Shown here in pieces: positions 49,566 to 59,869 of a stretch of 64,000 bases of DNA (positions within the stretch are counted from its first letter, which is position 1; each line of letters starts with the position of its first letter). Origin of the DNA: Nocardioides conyzicola. GTDB taxonomy: Bacteria > Actinomycetota > Actinomycetes > Propionibacteriales > Nocardioidaceae. The notes under the pieces were generated by a model. It made no database searches. It saw only the letters and a program-made list of their open reading frames with translations, and had not been told where the DNA came from. Made by a program: the position numbers and the translations under genes. Location: assembly GCF_039543825.1 (NCBI RefSeq), contig NZ_BAABKM010000002.1, forward strand, positions 2,388,133 through 2,452,132, in the 5' to 3' direction.

Positions 49566-51038
49566 GTGACCAGGGTCCTGTCCCCACTGCGTACGGCGGC
49601 TGCGGCCGGCCTGTGCCTGACGGTGGCCGTCACGCTCGCCGCCTGCGGGTCGCAGCTCGAGCCCCAGACGGTCGCCCAGGTCAACGGCACAACGACCGGC
49701 GGCGGCGCCGCCGGCACTGCTCCCGACGGCACGACGACCGGTGGCGCCACGGGCGACACCGGTGCAGCCGGTGCGACGGGTGGCGGCGGCTCCGCTGCGG
49801 GTGGCGGGTCCGGTGCCGGCTCGACCGGTGGCGGCGGCGCGGCCGCAGGCGGCGCGGCCCAGGGCAAGGGGGCCAATGCGGCGGCAGGTGCCGGCAAGGC
49901 CGCCAGCTGCGACGGCTTCAAGAACCAGACCGGCATCACCGACAAGACGATCACGATCGCCAACGTCGCCGACATCTCCGGCCCGGTCCCGGGCATCTTC
50001 GAGTCGGCCCAGCAGGCGACCCGCGCCTACGCGGCGTACTTCAACTCGACCAACGACATCTGCGGCCGCAAGCTCGACGTGTCGCTGCTCGACAGTCGCG
50101 CGGACGCGGGCGCCGACCAGCAGGCCTACACCAAGGCCTGCGAGTCGTCGTTCGCGGCGGTCGGATCGATGGGGGCCTTCGACTCCGGCGGTGCCGCGAC
50201 CGCCCAGTCCTGCGGCCTGCCGGACCTGCGCTCGACCACGACCACTCCAGAGCGACAGGCCTGCTCGACGTGCTTCGCGGCGCAGTCGGTCGACCCCGAC
50301 CAGGTCGGCAGCGCGATGCCGCGCTACTTCCTGTCGAAGAACAAGGACGCGACCCAGCACGCCGCCGTGCTCTACATCAACGCCGGCGCCGCGTCGGTCA
50401 ACGCCAGCCGCTTCCGCAACGCCTGGACCCGCGCGGGCTGGAAGATCGGCTACTTCCAGGGCATCGACGTGTCCGAGTTCAACTACGCGCCGTACGTCCA
50501 GCAGCTCAAGGACAAGGGCATCAAGCTCGTCAGCTACACGGGGCCCTACCAGAACACCGTCAAGCTCCTGCAGGCGATGAAGCAGCAGGGCTACCAGCCC
50601 GACGTGTTCATCCAGGACGCGACGATCTACGACCAGCGGTTCGTGGAGGAGGCGGGTGACGCGGCCGACGGTGTGTACGTCTACTCCTCCACCAAGCTCT
50701 TCGACGACTTCAGCGTCAAGGAGATGCAGCTCTACCGCTCCTGGCTCGACCAGGTGAAGCCCGGCGCGGTGCCCAACTACTTCGGCCTCTACGCGTGGTC
50801 GGCGGCTCGGCTCTTCGTCGAGCAGGCGACCCAGCTCGGCGGCAAGCTGACGCGGGCCTCGCTCGTCACGGCGCTCGAGGGCGTCAAGAACTGGACCGGC
50901 AACGGCCTCCACGTTCCCCAGCAGGTCGGCGCCAAGACCACCAGCAGCTGCGCGTCGATCATCCGGTACACCGGCGGCAAGTGGCGCCAGGTGTCCTCCG
51001 GCAACTTCATGTGCGGCCCGCTCCTCAACGGCGGATGA
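49566..51038 (+). CDS. Branched-chain-amino-acid-type ABC substrate-binding lipoprotein 2
   Basis: 490 residues from GTG 49566. Lipobox LTVAVTLAAC, a Gly/Ala/Thr linker of similar length to protein 1, the same KGANAAAGAGKAASC junction and the same domain order (ITDKTITIANVADISGPVPG, DICGRKLDVSLLDSRADAG, YVQQLKDKGIKLVSYTGPY). It has diverged from protein 1 mainly in the ligand-facing half (YFLSKNKDATQHAAVLY), so the pair may take different ligands for one permease. A GACCCCTCGTTGTGGGGT hairpin lies in the gap before it. Confidence 0.9.
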   Translation: MTRVLSPLRTAAAAGLCLTVAVTLAACGSQLEPQTVAQVNGTTTGGGAAGTAPDGTTTGGATGDTGAAGATGGGGSAAGGGSGAGSTGGGGAAAGGAAQGKGANAAAGAGKAASCDGFKNQTGITDKTITIANVADISGPVPGIFESAQQATRAYAAYFNSTNDICGRKLDVSLLDSRADAGADQQAYTKACESSFAAVGSMGAFDSGGAATAQSCGLPDLRSTTTTPERQACSTCFAAQSVDPDQVGSAMPRYFLSKNKDATQHAAVLYINAGAASVNASRFRNAWTRAGWKIGYFQGIDVSEFNYAPYVQQLKDKGIKLVSYTGPYQNTVKLLQAMKQQGYQPDVFIQDATIYDQRFVEEAGDAADGVYVYSSTKLFDDFSVKEMQLYRSWLDQVKPGAVPNYFGLYAWSAARLFVEQATQLGGKLTRASLVTALEGVKNWTGNGLHVPQQVGAKTTSSCASIIRYTGGKWRQVSSGNFMCGPLLNGG

Positions 51039-51051
51039 GCAGGAGCCACCG

Positions 51052-53022
51052 ATGAGCACGATCATCTCCTTCACGATCCTCGGCCTCTTCACGGGCGCGG
51101 CGTACGCGATCGCGGCCTCCGGCCTGGTGCTGACCTACACGACGACGCGGGTCTTCAACATCGCGCACGGCGCGTTCGGCATGGTCATGGCCTTCACGTT
51201 CTGGGACTTCAGCCAGCGCCAGGGGATGCCGACCTGGCTCGCGCTGGTCCTGGTGCTCGGCGTGGTCGCCCCCGGCACCGGCTGGCTGGTCCAGCGGTTC
51301 GTCACCCGCGGCCTGGGTGAGGGCCCGGTCAGCGTCTCGCTCGTCGTGACGGTCGGCCTGTTCGTCGGCCTGATCGGCCTGGCGCAGTACATCTGGCCGC
51401 CCGAGCCGCGCACCCTGCCGCCGTTCCTGCCCGACAAGGGCGTCGAGATCGGCGACACCTACGTCACCGCGCACCAGATCATCACGATCGCGCTGTCCGT
51501 GGTCGTCGCGGGGATGCTCTACCTGCTGCTCAACCGCACCCGCATCGGCACCGCCATGCGGGCCTCGGTCGACAACCCTGTGCTGCTGCGGCTCTTCGGT
51601 GGCAACCCCGACCGGGTCGCGTCGTTGTCCTGGGCGATCGGCATCTCGCTCGCCGCCCTCGCCGGCATCCTGCTCACGCCGGTGATCGGCCTCTCCTACT
51701 ACGACCTGACCCTGCTGGTCATCAACGCGTACGCCGCCGCGATGCTCGGCCGGCTGAAGAGCCTGCCGCTGACCTTCGTCGGCGCCATGGGCCTCGGCAT
51801 CCTGCAGTCGTTCGCGGTCGCCTATCTGCCGACCGAGGGCTTCCTCTCCGGCATGCGGGCCGTGGTGCCCGCGCTCTTCCTCTTCGTCGTGATCATCCTG
51901 ATGCCCCAGGCGCAGCTGCGGATCGGCCAGGTCAAGGGCATCGTGTCCGCCCCGCTGCCGTCGATGAGCCGCTCGCTGGTCTGCGGCGCCGGCCTGCTCG
52001 TCCTCGTCGCGCTGCTCGCGACCGGGATGTCGGACGCCAACCTGCTGCTGGTGGGCACGGCCGCGACGTACGCCATGGTGATGCTGTCGCTGGTCCTCCT
52101 CACCGGGTACGGCGGCCACGTCTCGCTCGCGCAGTTCACGTTCGCCGGCGTCGGCGCGCTCGCCTACGCGAAGCTCGACGAGCCCAACCTCTACGGGCTG
52201 CTGATGTCGGCGCTGATCGCCGCCGGTGTCGGCGCCCTGGTGGCGCTGCCGGTGCTGCGGCTGACCGGTCTCTACCTCGCGCTGTCGACGCTGGCCTTCG
52301 GCGTGCTGATGGACAAGCTGGTCTTCCAGGCCGACTTCGCGTTCGGCTTCAACGGCACCCTGCACGCCGAGCGGCTCTCGCTGCTGGGCACCTCGATCTC
52401 GTCGACCTCCGGCTACGTCGTGGTGATGGCGGCGTTCTTCGTGCTGATGGCGCTCGCGCTGCTCCTGCTGCGCCGCGGCGTCCTCGGCCGCCTGCTGATC
52501 GCGATGCGCGACAGCCCGGCCGCGTGCGGCACGCTCGGCCTGGACCTGCGCTGGTTCCGGGTGGGTCTCTTCGGCATCTCCGCCGGGATGGCCGGACTCG
52601 CCGGCGGGCTCTTCGCGGGGCTGCGCGGCACCATCGGCGCCGCCGACTTCCAGCTCTTCAACAGTCTGCCGCTGCTGCTCCTCGCCGTGGTCTGCGGGGT
52701 CACGTCGGTCAGCGGCGCCGCGCTCGGTGGCATCGGGCTGATGCTGCTGCCGGTGCTCCAGAGCTCGCGCCCGGAGCTGGCCGGCCTGGTGTTCGCGATC
52801 CTCGGCTTCGGCGCCGTCGCGCTCGGCCGCGACCCCAACGGTCTCGCCAACCTGTTCTTCGGCCTGGGCCGCCGGCTCGACCGGCGCTTCGGCGACGTCG
52901 TACGCCGGGCCGTGCCGGTGCTGCCGTTGCCGCGGAGCCGCGCCGACGACGCCACCGCGACCGACATCCCGCTCAAGGAAGACCTGCAGGAGGTGGGCGT
53001 CCATGTCACTGCTCGAGGTTGA
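51052..53022 (+). CDS. Fused LivH-LivM ABC permease
   Basis: 656 residues. Residues 1-300 are LivH-like (GLFTGAAYAIAASGLVLTYTTTRVFNIAHGAFGM; RTRIGTAMRASVDNPVLLRLFGGN as the cytoplasmic coupling loop; both as landmarks). Residues 310-600 are LivM-like (VMLSLVLLTGYGGHVSLAQFTFAGVGALAY; GRLLIAMRDSPAACGTLGLDLRWFRVGLFGISAGMAG). About 17 spans in total. Usually these are two proteins; here they are one chain. It passes branched-chain amino acids or amide-like compounds using LivG and LivF ATP hydrolysis. The 3' end overlaps livG by 20 bases. Confidence 0.92.
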   Translation: MSTIISFTILGLFTGAAYAIAASGLVLTYTTTRVFNIAHGAFGMVMAFTFWDFSQRQGMPTWLALVLVLGVVAPGTGWLVQRFVTRGLGEGPVSVSLVVTVGLFVGLIGLAQYIWPPEPRTLPPFLPDKGVEIGDTYVTAHQIITIALSVVVAGMLYLLLNRTRIGTAMRASVDNPVLLRLFGGNPDRVASLSWAIGISLAALAGILLTPVIGLSYYDLTLLVINAYAAAMLGRLKSLPLTFVGAMGLGILQSFAVAYLPTEGFLSGMRAVVPALFLFVVIILMPQAQLRIGQVKGIVSAPLPSMSRSLVCGAGLLVLVALLATGMSDANLLLVGTAATYAMVMLSLVLLTGYGGHVSLAQFTFAGVGALAYAKLDEPNLYGLLMSALIAAGVGALVALPVLRLTGLYLALSTLAFGVLMDKLVFQADFAFGFNGTLHAERLSLLGTSISSTSGYVVVMAAFFVLMALALLLLRRGVLGRLLIAMRDSPAACGTLGLDLRWFRVGLFGISAGMAGLAGGLFAGLRGTIGAADFQLFNSLPLLLLAVVCGVTSVSGAALGGIGLMLLPVLQSSRPELAGLVFAILGFGAVALGRDPNGLANLFFGLGRRLDRRFGDVVRRAVPVLPLPRSRADDATATDIPLKEDLQEVGVHVTARG

Positions 53023-53748
53023 CGACGTCGTCGTCCAGTTCGGCGGGGTGACCGCGGTCGACCACGCGAGCTTCGTCGCGGAGGCCGGTCGGGTGACCGG
53101 CCTGATCGGACCCAACGGGGCCGGCAAGACCACCTGCTTCAACGTGATCAGCGGGCTGCAGAAGCCCAACCGCGGGCGGGTCGTCTTCGACGGTCGGCCC
53201 GTCACCCGGCTGTCCGTGCCCCGCCGCTCGCGCCGCGGCATGGGCCGCACCTTCCAGCGCCTCGAGGCCTTCGGGTCGCTCTCGGTGCGGGAGAACGTGC
53301 GGGTCGCCCGCGACATCCACGGCGGCTTCGCCGGGCTGCTGCGGCCGACCGCGGCCGACGTCGACGGGCTGCTCGAGCGCGTCGGCATCGCGGCGTACGC
53401 CGACGAGCGGGCCGACTCGATCCCGACCGGCACCGCCCGCCTGCTCGAGCTGGCCCGCTGCCTGGCGTGCGACCCCCAGCTCCTGCTCCTCGACGAGCCG
53501 TCCTCCGGCCTGGACGAGACCGAGACCGACGCCTTCGGGCACCTGCTGGCCGAGCTCGCCGCCGAGGGCCGCGGTGTGCTGATGGTCGAGCACGACATGG
53601 ACCTGGTGATGTCGGTCTGCGACGAGATCCACGTCCTCGACTTCGGCAAGGTGATCGCCTCCGGCGCACCCGGCGCGATCCGCAGCAACCCCGACGTGCA
53701 GCGGGCCTACCTCGGCTACTCGGACGCAGACGACCAGGAGCTCGTGCG

Positions 53749-53752
<4 letters not shown>
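53003..53752 (+). CDS. livG: ABC transporter ATP-binding protein LivG
   Basis: 249 residues with AGGAGG eight bases upstream of ATG 53003. Walker A GPNGAGKTTCFNVI, LivG loop RRGMGRTFQRLEAFGSLSVRENV, Walker B LLLLDEPSSGLDETE, H-loop MVEHDMDLVMSVCDEIHVLDFGKVIASG (landmarks). The ABC signature is degenerate: SIPTGTARLLELARCLA instead of LSYGQQR, a variant of this subfamily. It pairs with LivF on the fused permease. Confidence 0.92.
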
Positions 53753-54455
<703 letters not shown>

Positions 54456-54459
<4 letters not shown>

Positions 54460-56066
54460 AGCGCTACTGGGTCCCACTCGCAGCGGCCGCGGTCCTGGGG
54501 GCGATGCTCCCGGCCTCGCCCGGAGCTGCCGCCGACAAGCCGGCGTTCAGCGGCTACAGCGCGGACGCCTGGGCGGCGCCGGTCAAGATCGAGATCTACG
54601 AGCCGACGATCCCGGTCCCGGCCACGCCGCAGCTCGAGCTCGAGCTGGCGTACTCGAAGGTCGAGGCCGACTCCGGCAGCTCGAAGGCCCGCGCCAGCTG
54701 GCTGTGGCCGGGTGACCCGGTGGGCGAGGGCCTGAAGACGTTCGTGACGGCGCTCGGCCTGCCCGAGCAGCTGGGCGAGGCCGGCTACCCGGTGCAGGTC
54801 AACGCGGCCCAGCCCAGTGGCGAGCCCGCACAGGCCGACGAGCCGTTCCCCGGCGCCGTGATGCGCTCCAGCGCGACCGACCGCAAGACCGTGGCCCAGG
54901 TGGGCTTCTCGCCGGACGGGAACGTGGGCAACGGCGAGCCACACGACGGGGGCGAAGGCACGCCCGGCGTCCCCGGTCTGCCGGCGGTCCCGGGCCTGCC
55001 CGGGACCGCCGGCGCCGGACCGGACGCGTTGCAGCAGTTCGGCCAGGCGATCACGGGCGCGCTCGGCGGGGACAAGACCCAGGCCGCGGCGGCGGAGGAT
55101 CCGGCGGCTCCCGGGCTCCCGCCCGAGCTGGCCGCCCTCGTCGACGTCGAGGGCTACACCTCCTCGAGCCAGACGGTCTCCACCGACGCCGGCGTGGTCA
55201 GCACCGCCCGGTCCGCGCTCGGCGACGTGTCGCTCCTCGGCGGGATCATCGAGCTCGACGGCCTCGTCGTGACGAGCACGAGCTCCAGCAACGGCAAGGC
55301 CGGCGACCCGGACGGCCGGGCCCGCATCGGCGGGATCACGATCGCCGGGCAGGAGTTCTCGTTCGGACCCGACGGGCTGGTCGCGGCCGGCCAGAAGACA
55401 CCGATCCCGGGGCTGCCCGACCAGGCGGCCGCGGCGCTCGAGCAGCTCGGCGTACGACTGGAGCTGCCGAAGGCGCAGCTCGAGCACAAGGGAGACCTGG
55501 CGACCAGCGACCTCGGCGGCCTGCGGGTCGAGATCGACACCGCGGTCCTGCGCGACAAGCTCGACGCGCTGCCGCTGGACGACCTGGTGGGCGCCGTGCC
55601 CGACCAGGCCGGTCAGCTCAAGAGCCTGCTCCAGGCGGTCGCCGGCCTGTCGCCCCGGGTCGTGGTGACCCTCGGGAACGCCGGCACGTCCGTCGACACC
55701 GTGCAGGGCCTGACCTTCCCGACCGACATCCCCGACAACGACCCGGGTGCGGCCGCGGCGCCGGCCGGTGGCTCGGGTGGCGGTGCCGGCGCGAGCGCCG
55801 GCGGCGGCAGCGTCCCGGCAGCGGCTCCGGCCGCCGGATCGGACGCACCGGCCGCGGCCACTGACGACCTCGGTGACGCGGCGCTGGCCGGCTCCGGCCT
55901 GCCCGCGCTCTATACGATCCCCGGCGCGATCCTCGTCGGCGGTCTCGCTCTCGGTGCCCTCGGCGGCACCTGGTTGCGCCGGGCCGGCGTGCTCGCCCTC
56001 GGTGGCGCCGGCTCCTGCTCGCACGGCCTCGACCGAGGCCTCCCCGACCTCCGAAAGGCCCGCTGA
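54456..56066 (+). CDS. Exported, membrane-anchored protein of the Liv cluster
   Basis: 536 residues, ATGA-coupled to livF. Signal peptide RYWVPLAAAAVLGAMLPASPGAAA. Strand-rich regions (IPVPATPQLELELAYSKVEAD, GYTSSSQTVSTDAGVVSTARS, GGIIELDGLVVTSTSSSNGK, GITIAGQEFSFGPDGLVA) alternate with Pro/Gly linkers (GVPGLPAVPGLPG). A Gly/Ser/Ala-rich stalk leads to a C-terminal span (IPGAILVGGLALGALGGTWL) and a basic tail. No enzyme motif. It is probably a surface-exposed accessory protein made with the transporter; function unknown. Confidence 0.72.
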
Positions 56067-56632
56067 TGACCACGATGAACGCACCGACGACCCCGGGTCC
56101 CGCTCCCGCGCAGCGCCTCGCGATCGGGCTGCCCCGTGCGTCCGGCCAGTCCGGCTCGGGCGCGGCCCCGATGAAGAACAACCACTACCAGCTGCTGCAG
56201 CTGGTGCTCTTCTGGGCCGGCGCGATCCTGCTGCCGCTCGGCCTCGTGGTGATCGTGCTCGGCTGGTACGGCGCCGCCAACACGCCGTACCAGTACGACC
56301 AGCTGTCCTACCTGGTCTCCGGGGGACTGCTCGGCCTCGGGCTGACCTTCGCCGGCGGGTTCCTCTACTTCGGTGCCTGGCTCGCCCGGATCGCGGCCGA
56401 CAACCGCGAGTCGGCCAAGCGGCTCGCGGACACCCTGCTGGTGCTCGCCGACGTGACCTCCCGGGCCGCCGCCAGCAGCGACGACCTCGACGTCTCCGGG
56501 ATGCCGGTGACCGCCGGTGACGGCACGACCATGCACCGGCGCGACTGCTCGCTGATCGCCCACCGCGACGACCTCCGCCCCATCGGCGAGGACAACGGCC
56601 ACCTCACCGAGTGCCGGGTCTGCCGTCCCTAG
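56066..56632 (+). CDS. Two-span membrane protein with Cys/His tail
   Basis: 188 residues; ATG 56066 overlaps the last base of the previous stop (TGATG). Disordered Pro/Ala N-terminus, two spans (LLQLVLFWAGAILLPLGLVV and LSYLVSGGLLGLGLTFAGGF), then a helix ARIAADNRESAKRLADTLL. The tail holds TTMHRRDCSLIAHRDDLRPI and TECRVC, so Cys-x3-His and Cys-x2-Cys could bind zinc in the cytoplasm. It ends the Liv operon, and is convergent with the DUF4032 gene after three bases. Confidence 0.7.
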   Translation: MTTMNAPTTPGPAPAQRLAIGLPRASGQSGSGAAPMKNNHYQLLQLVLFWAGAILLPLGLVVIVLGWYGAANTPYQYDQLSYLVSGGLLGLGLTFAGGFLYFGAWLARIAADNRESAKRLADTLLVLADVTSRAAASSDDLDVSGMPVTAGDGTTMHRRDCSLIAHRDDLRPIGEDNGHLTECRVCRP

Positions 56633-56635
56633 CGG

Positions 56636-57847
56636 TCACTCGTCGTCGTCGGCGGTGACGACCTCGTCGGGCTTCTGCATCAGCACCGTCTCGATGTAGT
56701 CGCGCGCGGCGTCGAGCAGGTCGACGGCGTGGCCGGCGCGCTCGGAGAGGTACCACCGGTGCACGAGGATCTCGTGGAAGATCTCGGCCGGCTCGAGCTT
56801 GCCGCGGGCCTCGGCCGGGATCATCGCCAGGATCGGCTCGTAGGTCTGGTTGAGCCACCGCGCCGCGACCAGTGACCGGTCCTCGCGGCCGAGGTCGAAG
56901 TGGGCGGTGAACGCCGCGATGTCGTTGAGCATCCGCCGCGCCTGGGCGTCCTCGACGTTGAGCCCGGTCAGCGCCTGGAGCTCCCGGCGGTGGTGGCCGA
57001 GCTCGACGACCTTGGGCTGGATCCGGATCTTCTCCCCGTCCCAGTCGGTGACGATGTCGAGCTCGTCGACGTCGAACCCCAGGTCGTTGAGCCGTTCCAC
57101 GCGCTGCTCGAGGCGCCACATCTCGTGCGACGCGAACTCCTCCTCGGCGGTCAGCTCCGCCCACAGGGCGTCGTACCGCTCACGCAGCATCTCGACGAGG
57201 TCCAGCGCCTGCACCTCCTGGTCCAGGGAGTTGCTGGCCTGCAGGTCGAGCAGCTCGGCGAAGACGTTCTCGGTGGCGATGGTCAGGTCGTGCTCGCGCA
57301 GCCGGTCCGAGAGCGATGACTTGAGCTCGCCGGTCTCGGCGTCGACGAGGTACGCCGCGAAGCCGCCCGCGTCGCGCCGGAAGAGGACGTTGGAGAGCGA
57401 CACGTCGCCCCAGTAGAAGTCCGCGAGGTGCAGCCGGACCAGCAGCACCACCATCGCGTCGACGAGTGACGGCAGGTTGTCTGCGGTCATGCCGTGCGCG
57501 AAGAGGCTGCGGTAGGGCAGCGAGAACTGCAGGTGCTGGGTGAGCAGCGCCGCGGGCAGCTCCTCGCCGTGCTCGTCGACGCGACCGGTCACCACGCCCT
57601 GGGCGACGACGGTGGGCAGTCCCATCCGCTGCAGGTCGCGCAGCAGGCGGTACTCCCGGAACGCGATCGGCTCCTGGGTCTCCTTCACCGCGTACGTATT
57701 GCCGCCGAGCCGGATGATGCGCACCACGTGCCGCGACAGGCCGCGAGGGAGGGGTACGACGTGCTCGGTCCACTCCTCCAGCGGCGTCGACCACGGCAGG
57801 CCCAGCAGTGCCGGGTCCGGCCGGTTCGCGACGATGCGGAGTGCCAC
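56636..57847 (-). CDS. DUF4032 / lipopolysaccharide-kinase-like protein
   Basis: 403 residues from GTG 57847; TAGCCT ends seven bases before it, ruling out the longer frame. N-terminal half is kinase-like: NTYAVKETQEPIAFREYRLLRDLQR (Lys and Glu of the ATP site), LLTQHLQFSLPYRSLF hinge, LHLADFYWGDVSLSNVLFRRD (catalytic loop, WGDxSxxN) and AYLVDAETGE (DxE metal motif). The second half is the DUF4032 domain (WDGEKIRIQPKVVELGHHRRELQALTGL, HEILVHRWYLSERAGH). Likely a phosphotransferase of unknown target. Widespread single-copy gene in actinobacteria. Confidence 0.87.
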   Translation of the reverse strand: MALRIVANRPDPALLGLPWSTPLEEWTEHVVPLPRGLSRHVVRIIRLGGNTYAVKETQEPIAFREYRLLRDLQRMGLPTVVAQGVVTGRVDEHGEELPAALLTQHLQFSLPYRSLFAHGMTADNLPSLVDAMVVLLVRLHLADFYWGDVSLSNVLFRRDAGGFAAYLVDAETGELKSSLSDRLREHDLTIATENVFAELLDLQASNSLDQEVQALDLVEMLRERYDALWAELTAEEEFASHEMWRLEQRVERLNDLGFDVDELDIVTDWDGEKIRIQPKVVELGHHRRELQALTGLNVEDAQARRMLNDIAAFTAHFDLGREDRSLVAARWLNQTYEPILAMIPAEARGKLEPAEIFHEILVHRWYLSERAGHAVDLLDAARDYIETVLMQKPDEVVTADDDE

Positions 57848-57854
57848 GTCCCTC

Positions 57855-57860
57855 AGGCTA
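57855..57860 (-). promoter_or_regulatory. -10 hexamer TAGCCT for the DUF4032 gene
   Basis: TAGCCT on the minus strand, seven bases before GTG 57847. Confidence 0.55.
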
Positions 57861-57891
57861 GGGCGCGACTCCTGGTCCGGCGCCGTTGCGA

Positions 57892-57991
57892 GCGGGTTTT
57901 TCGCGCCGTATCTGGCAAGGCGGAGGTGCGAAGGCGGGACGGAGTCCCGTCGAGTCGCCGACAACGCCGCCAGATCGGATGCGAAAGCCCG
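57892..57991. repeat. Long imperfect inverted repeat
   Basis: GCGGGTTTTTCGCGCCGTAT and ATCTGGC (57892-57915) pair imperfectly with GCCAGATCGGATGCGAAAGC and CCGC (57968-57991). Inside lies GGGAC-GGA-GTCCC (57937-57949). It is between the divergent starts side of DUF4032 and the end of the amylase gene. No reading frame fits; a dispersed palindromic unit is likely. Confidence 0.6.
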
Positions 57992-58024
57992 CGCAGCAGG
58001 CGCATCCGGACCGGGAGCCGTGCC

Positions 58025-59869
58025 CTAGAGGGTCCAGACCCCGAACGACGGCCCGTCGCTCGCCGGGATCGTGACGACGCCGCCGGCGTCGACCAGGTCG
58101 GAGTCGGTGCCGGCGCCGAGCAGGAGCGACCCGTCGGCGAAGCCGAGTGCCCCGGCGTCGAGCGCGATCGCCGGGCCCGCCGTACGCCGGGCGGCGACCA
58201 GCACCGACCCGGCCGGGTGCTCGCGGAGGTAGACGAGCGCGTCGTCGTCGACGTGCGCCCAGCGCAGGCCGCCGCGGCGCAGTGCCTCGTGCTCGTGCCG
58301 CAGCCGCCCCAGCCCGGCGTACGTCGCGAGCGTGTCGTCGTCCCAGCCGGCCGGGTCGGCCCACGGGAAGGGACGCCGAGCGTCCTCGCCGTTGACGCCC
58401 TCCAGCCCGATCTCGTCGCCGGCGAAGAGCATCGGCACCCCCGGCATCGTGAACTGCAGCCCGGCGGCCACCCGGTGGGTCTCCCCGGAGCCGGTCACGG
58501 TGCGGATCCGGGCGCTGTCGTGGGAGCCGAGGATGTTCCACGAGCACGTGGTGGCCCGCCAGCCGTAGCGGCCCTCCCACTCGCGGATGCTGCGCACGAC
58601 GCTGCCGCCGGGCCGCCGCGGCACCGGGACCGGGCGGCCGAAGGCCCGCGCCGGCGAGGCCGGGTCGCGCAGCCACGACCAGATCGGCCAGGAGAAGCCC
58701 GAGTAGTTCATGGTCCCGTGCCAGCCGTCGCCGTCGACGTCGGTCGACGCGTCGTGGTTGTGCTCGCCGATCACGAACGCGTCGGCACGCTCGGCCTCCG
58801 CGGTGCGCCGTACCAGCCGGGCGACCTCGTGGTTGACGTCGATGGCGCCCAGCCGCCCGGTCATGTTGGCGACGTCGACCCGCCAGCCGTCCAGGTCGTA
58901 CGGCGGCCGCAGCCAGCGCGCCACCACCGAGTCGGGGCCGTCGACCATCGCCGTCCGCAGCGCCGGGTCGTCGTGGTTGAGCTTGGGCAGGGTGCCGTGG
59001 CCCATCCAGCACTCGTAGGAGCCGTCCGGCAGGAAGTAGTAGAACGACCGGGCCGGCGCGCCCGCGACGTCGCGCGCGGCCACGAACCACTCGTGCGTGT
59101 CGCCGGTGTGGTTGGTCGTCAGGTCGCCGAGGATCCGCCAGCCCCGCTCGTGCACCGCGGTGGCCAGCCGGACGTACGCCGCGTCGCCGCCCAGCAGCGG
59201 GTCGACCTGCTCGAAGGTCGAGGCGTTGTAGCGGTGGTTGCTCTCCCCGGGGAAGACCGGCGTCGTGTAGACGATGCGCACCCCCAGGTCGGCGAGGTGG
59301 CCGAGGTGCTCGGTGATCCCGTCCAGGTCGCCGCCGTAGAACTGCAGCGGCGTGCGGGGGTCGAAGCCCTCGTAGACGACCTCGTCCTCCCAGTCGGCCG
59401 GCACCGCCCACGACGGGGTCTCCCGCTGGTCGGCCGCGGCCGAGCGGGCGAACCGGTCCGGGAAGACCTGGTAGACCACGCCGTCGCGCGCCCAGTCCGG
59501 CGGGGCGTGGTGCGAGCTGAGGCGGAAGTCGAACGCGTCCGGCGGGTCGTGGTCGACGACGCCGACGGCACTCAACCAGCGCTGGGCTCCGTGCGCTTCC
59601 GAGGGGGGTCCGTCGAGCAGGAAGCGGTAGTTGGTCACCGGGTTGTGCACCGGCAGCGAGCCCTCCCACCAGACGACGTGCTCGCCGCGCGTCGGGGTGC
59701 AGGGGTGGTACGTCGGCTCCGCGTCGTACGTCGTGCGCACCCAGACCTGCTCGACGGGGTCGGCGGCGTCCGTGCGCAGCCGGACGGTCACCGTCGACCC
59801 GGGTGCGGGCGCCTCGTCGGAGACGTACGTCGGGGAGCCGTCGTGGTGCGGCTCGCGGAGCAACGTCAT
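58025..59869 (-). CDS. GH13 alpha-amylase / neopullulanase-type glycosidase
   Basis: 614 residues from ATG 59869, overlapping the soxR stop (ATGA). An N-terminal Ig-like domain (VTVRLRTDAADPVEQVWVRTTYD) precedes the TIM barrel: VVYQVFPDRFA, ILGDLTTNHTGDTHEWF (region I), DGWRVDVANMTG (nucleophile Asp), FVIGEHNHDA (acid/base Glu), and NILGSHDSARI (region IV). The C-terminal beta domain is short. No signal peptide, so it acts on cytoplasmic alpha-glucans or maltodextrins. Co-translation with soxR is unusual. Confidence 0.9.
   Translation of the reverse strand: MTLLREPHHDGSPTYVSDEAPAPGSTVTVRLRTDAADPVEQVWVRTTYDAEPTYHPCTPTRGEHVVWWEGSLPVHNPVTNYRFLLDGPPSEAHGAQRWLSAVGVVDHDPPDAFDFRLSSHHAPPDWARDGVVYQVFPDRFARSAAADQRETPSWAVPADWEDEVVYEGFDPRTPLQFYGGDLDGITEHLGHLADLGVRIVYTTPVFPGESNHRYNASTFEQVDPLLGGDAAYVRLATAVHERGWRILGDLTTNHTGDTHEWFVAARDVAGAPARSFYYFLPDGSYECWMGHGTLPKLNHDDPALRTAMVDGPDSVVARWLRPPYDLDGWRVDVANMTGRLGAIDVNHEVARLVRRTAEAERADAFVIGEHNHDASTDVDGDGWHGTMNYSGFSWPIWSWLRDPASPARAFGRPVPVPRRPGGSVVRSIREWEGRYGWRATTCSWNILGSHDSARIRTVTGSGETHRVAAGLQFTMPGVPMLFAGDEIGLEGVNGEDARRPFPWADPAGWDDDTLATYAGLGRLRHEHEALRRGGLRWAHVDDDALVYLREHPAGSVLVAARRTAGPAIALDAGALGFADGSLLLGAGTDSDLVDAGGVVTIPASDGPSFGVWTL

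Noticed and set aside
48010..51038. Gly-rich repeats in the two binding proteins as a possible recombination repeat
   Set aside because: The codons differ between the copies and the Gly/Ala runs are normal lipoprotein stalks; the resemblance is due to gene duplication.
51025..53688. An 887-residue open frame on the minus strand
   Set aside because: Antisense shadow of the LivHM and LivG genes; rich in Gln/Arg/His without motifs.
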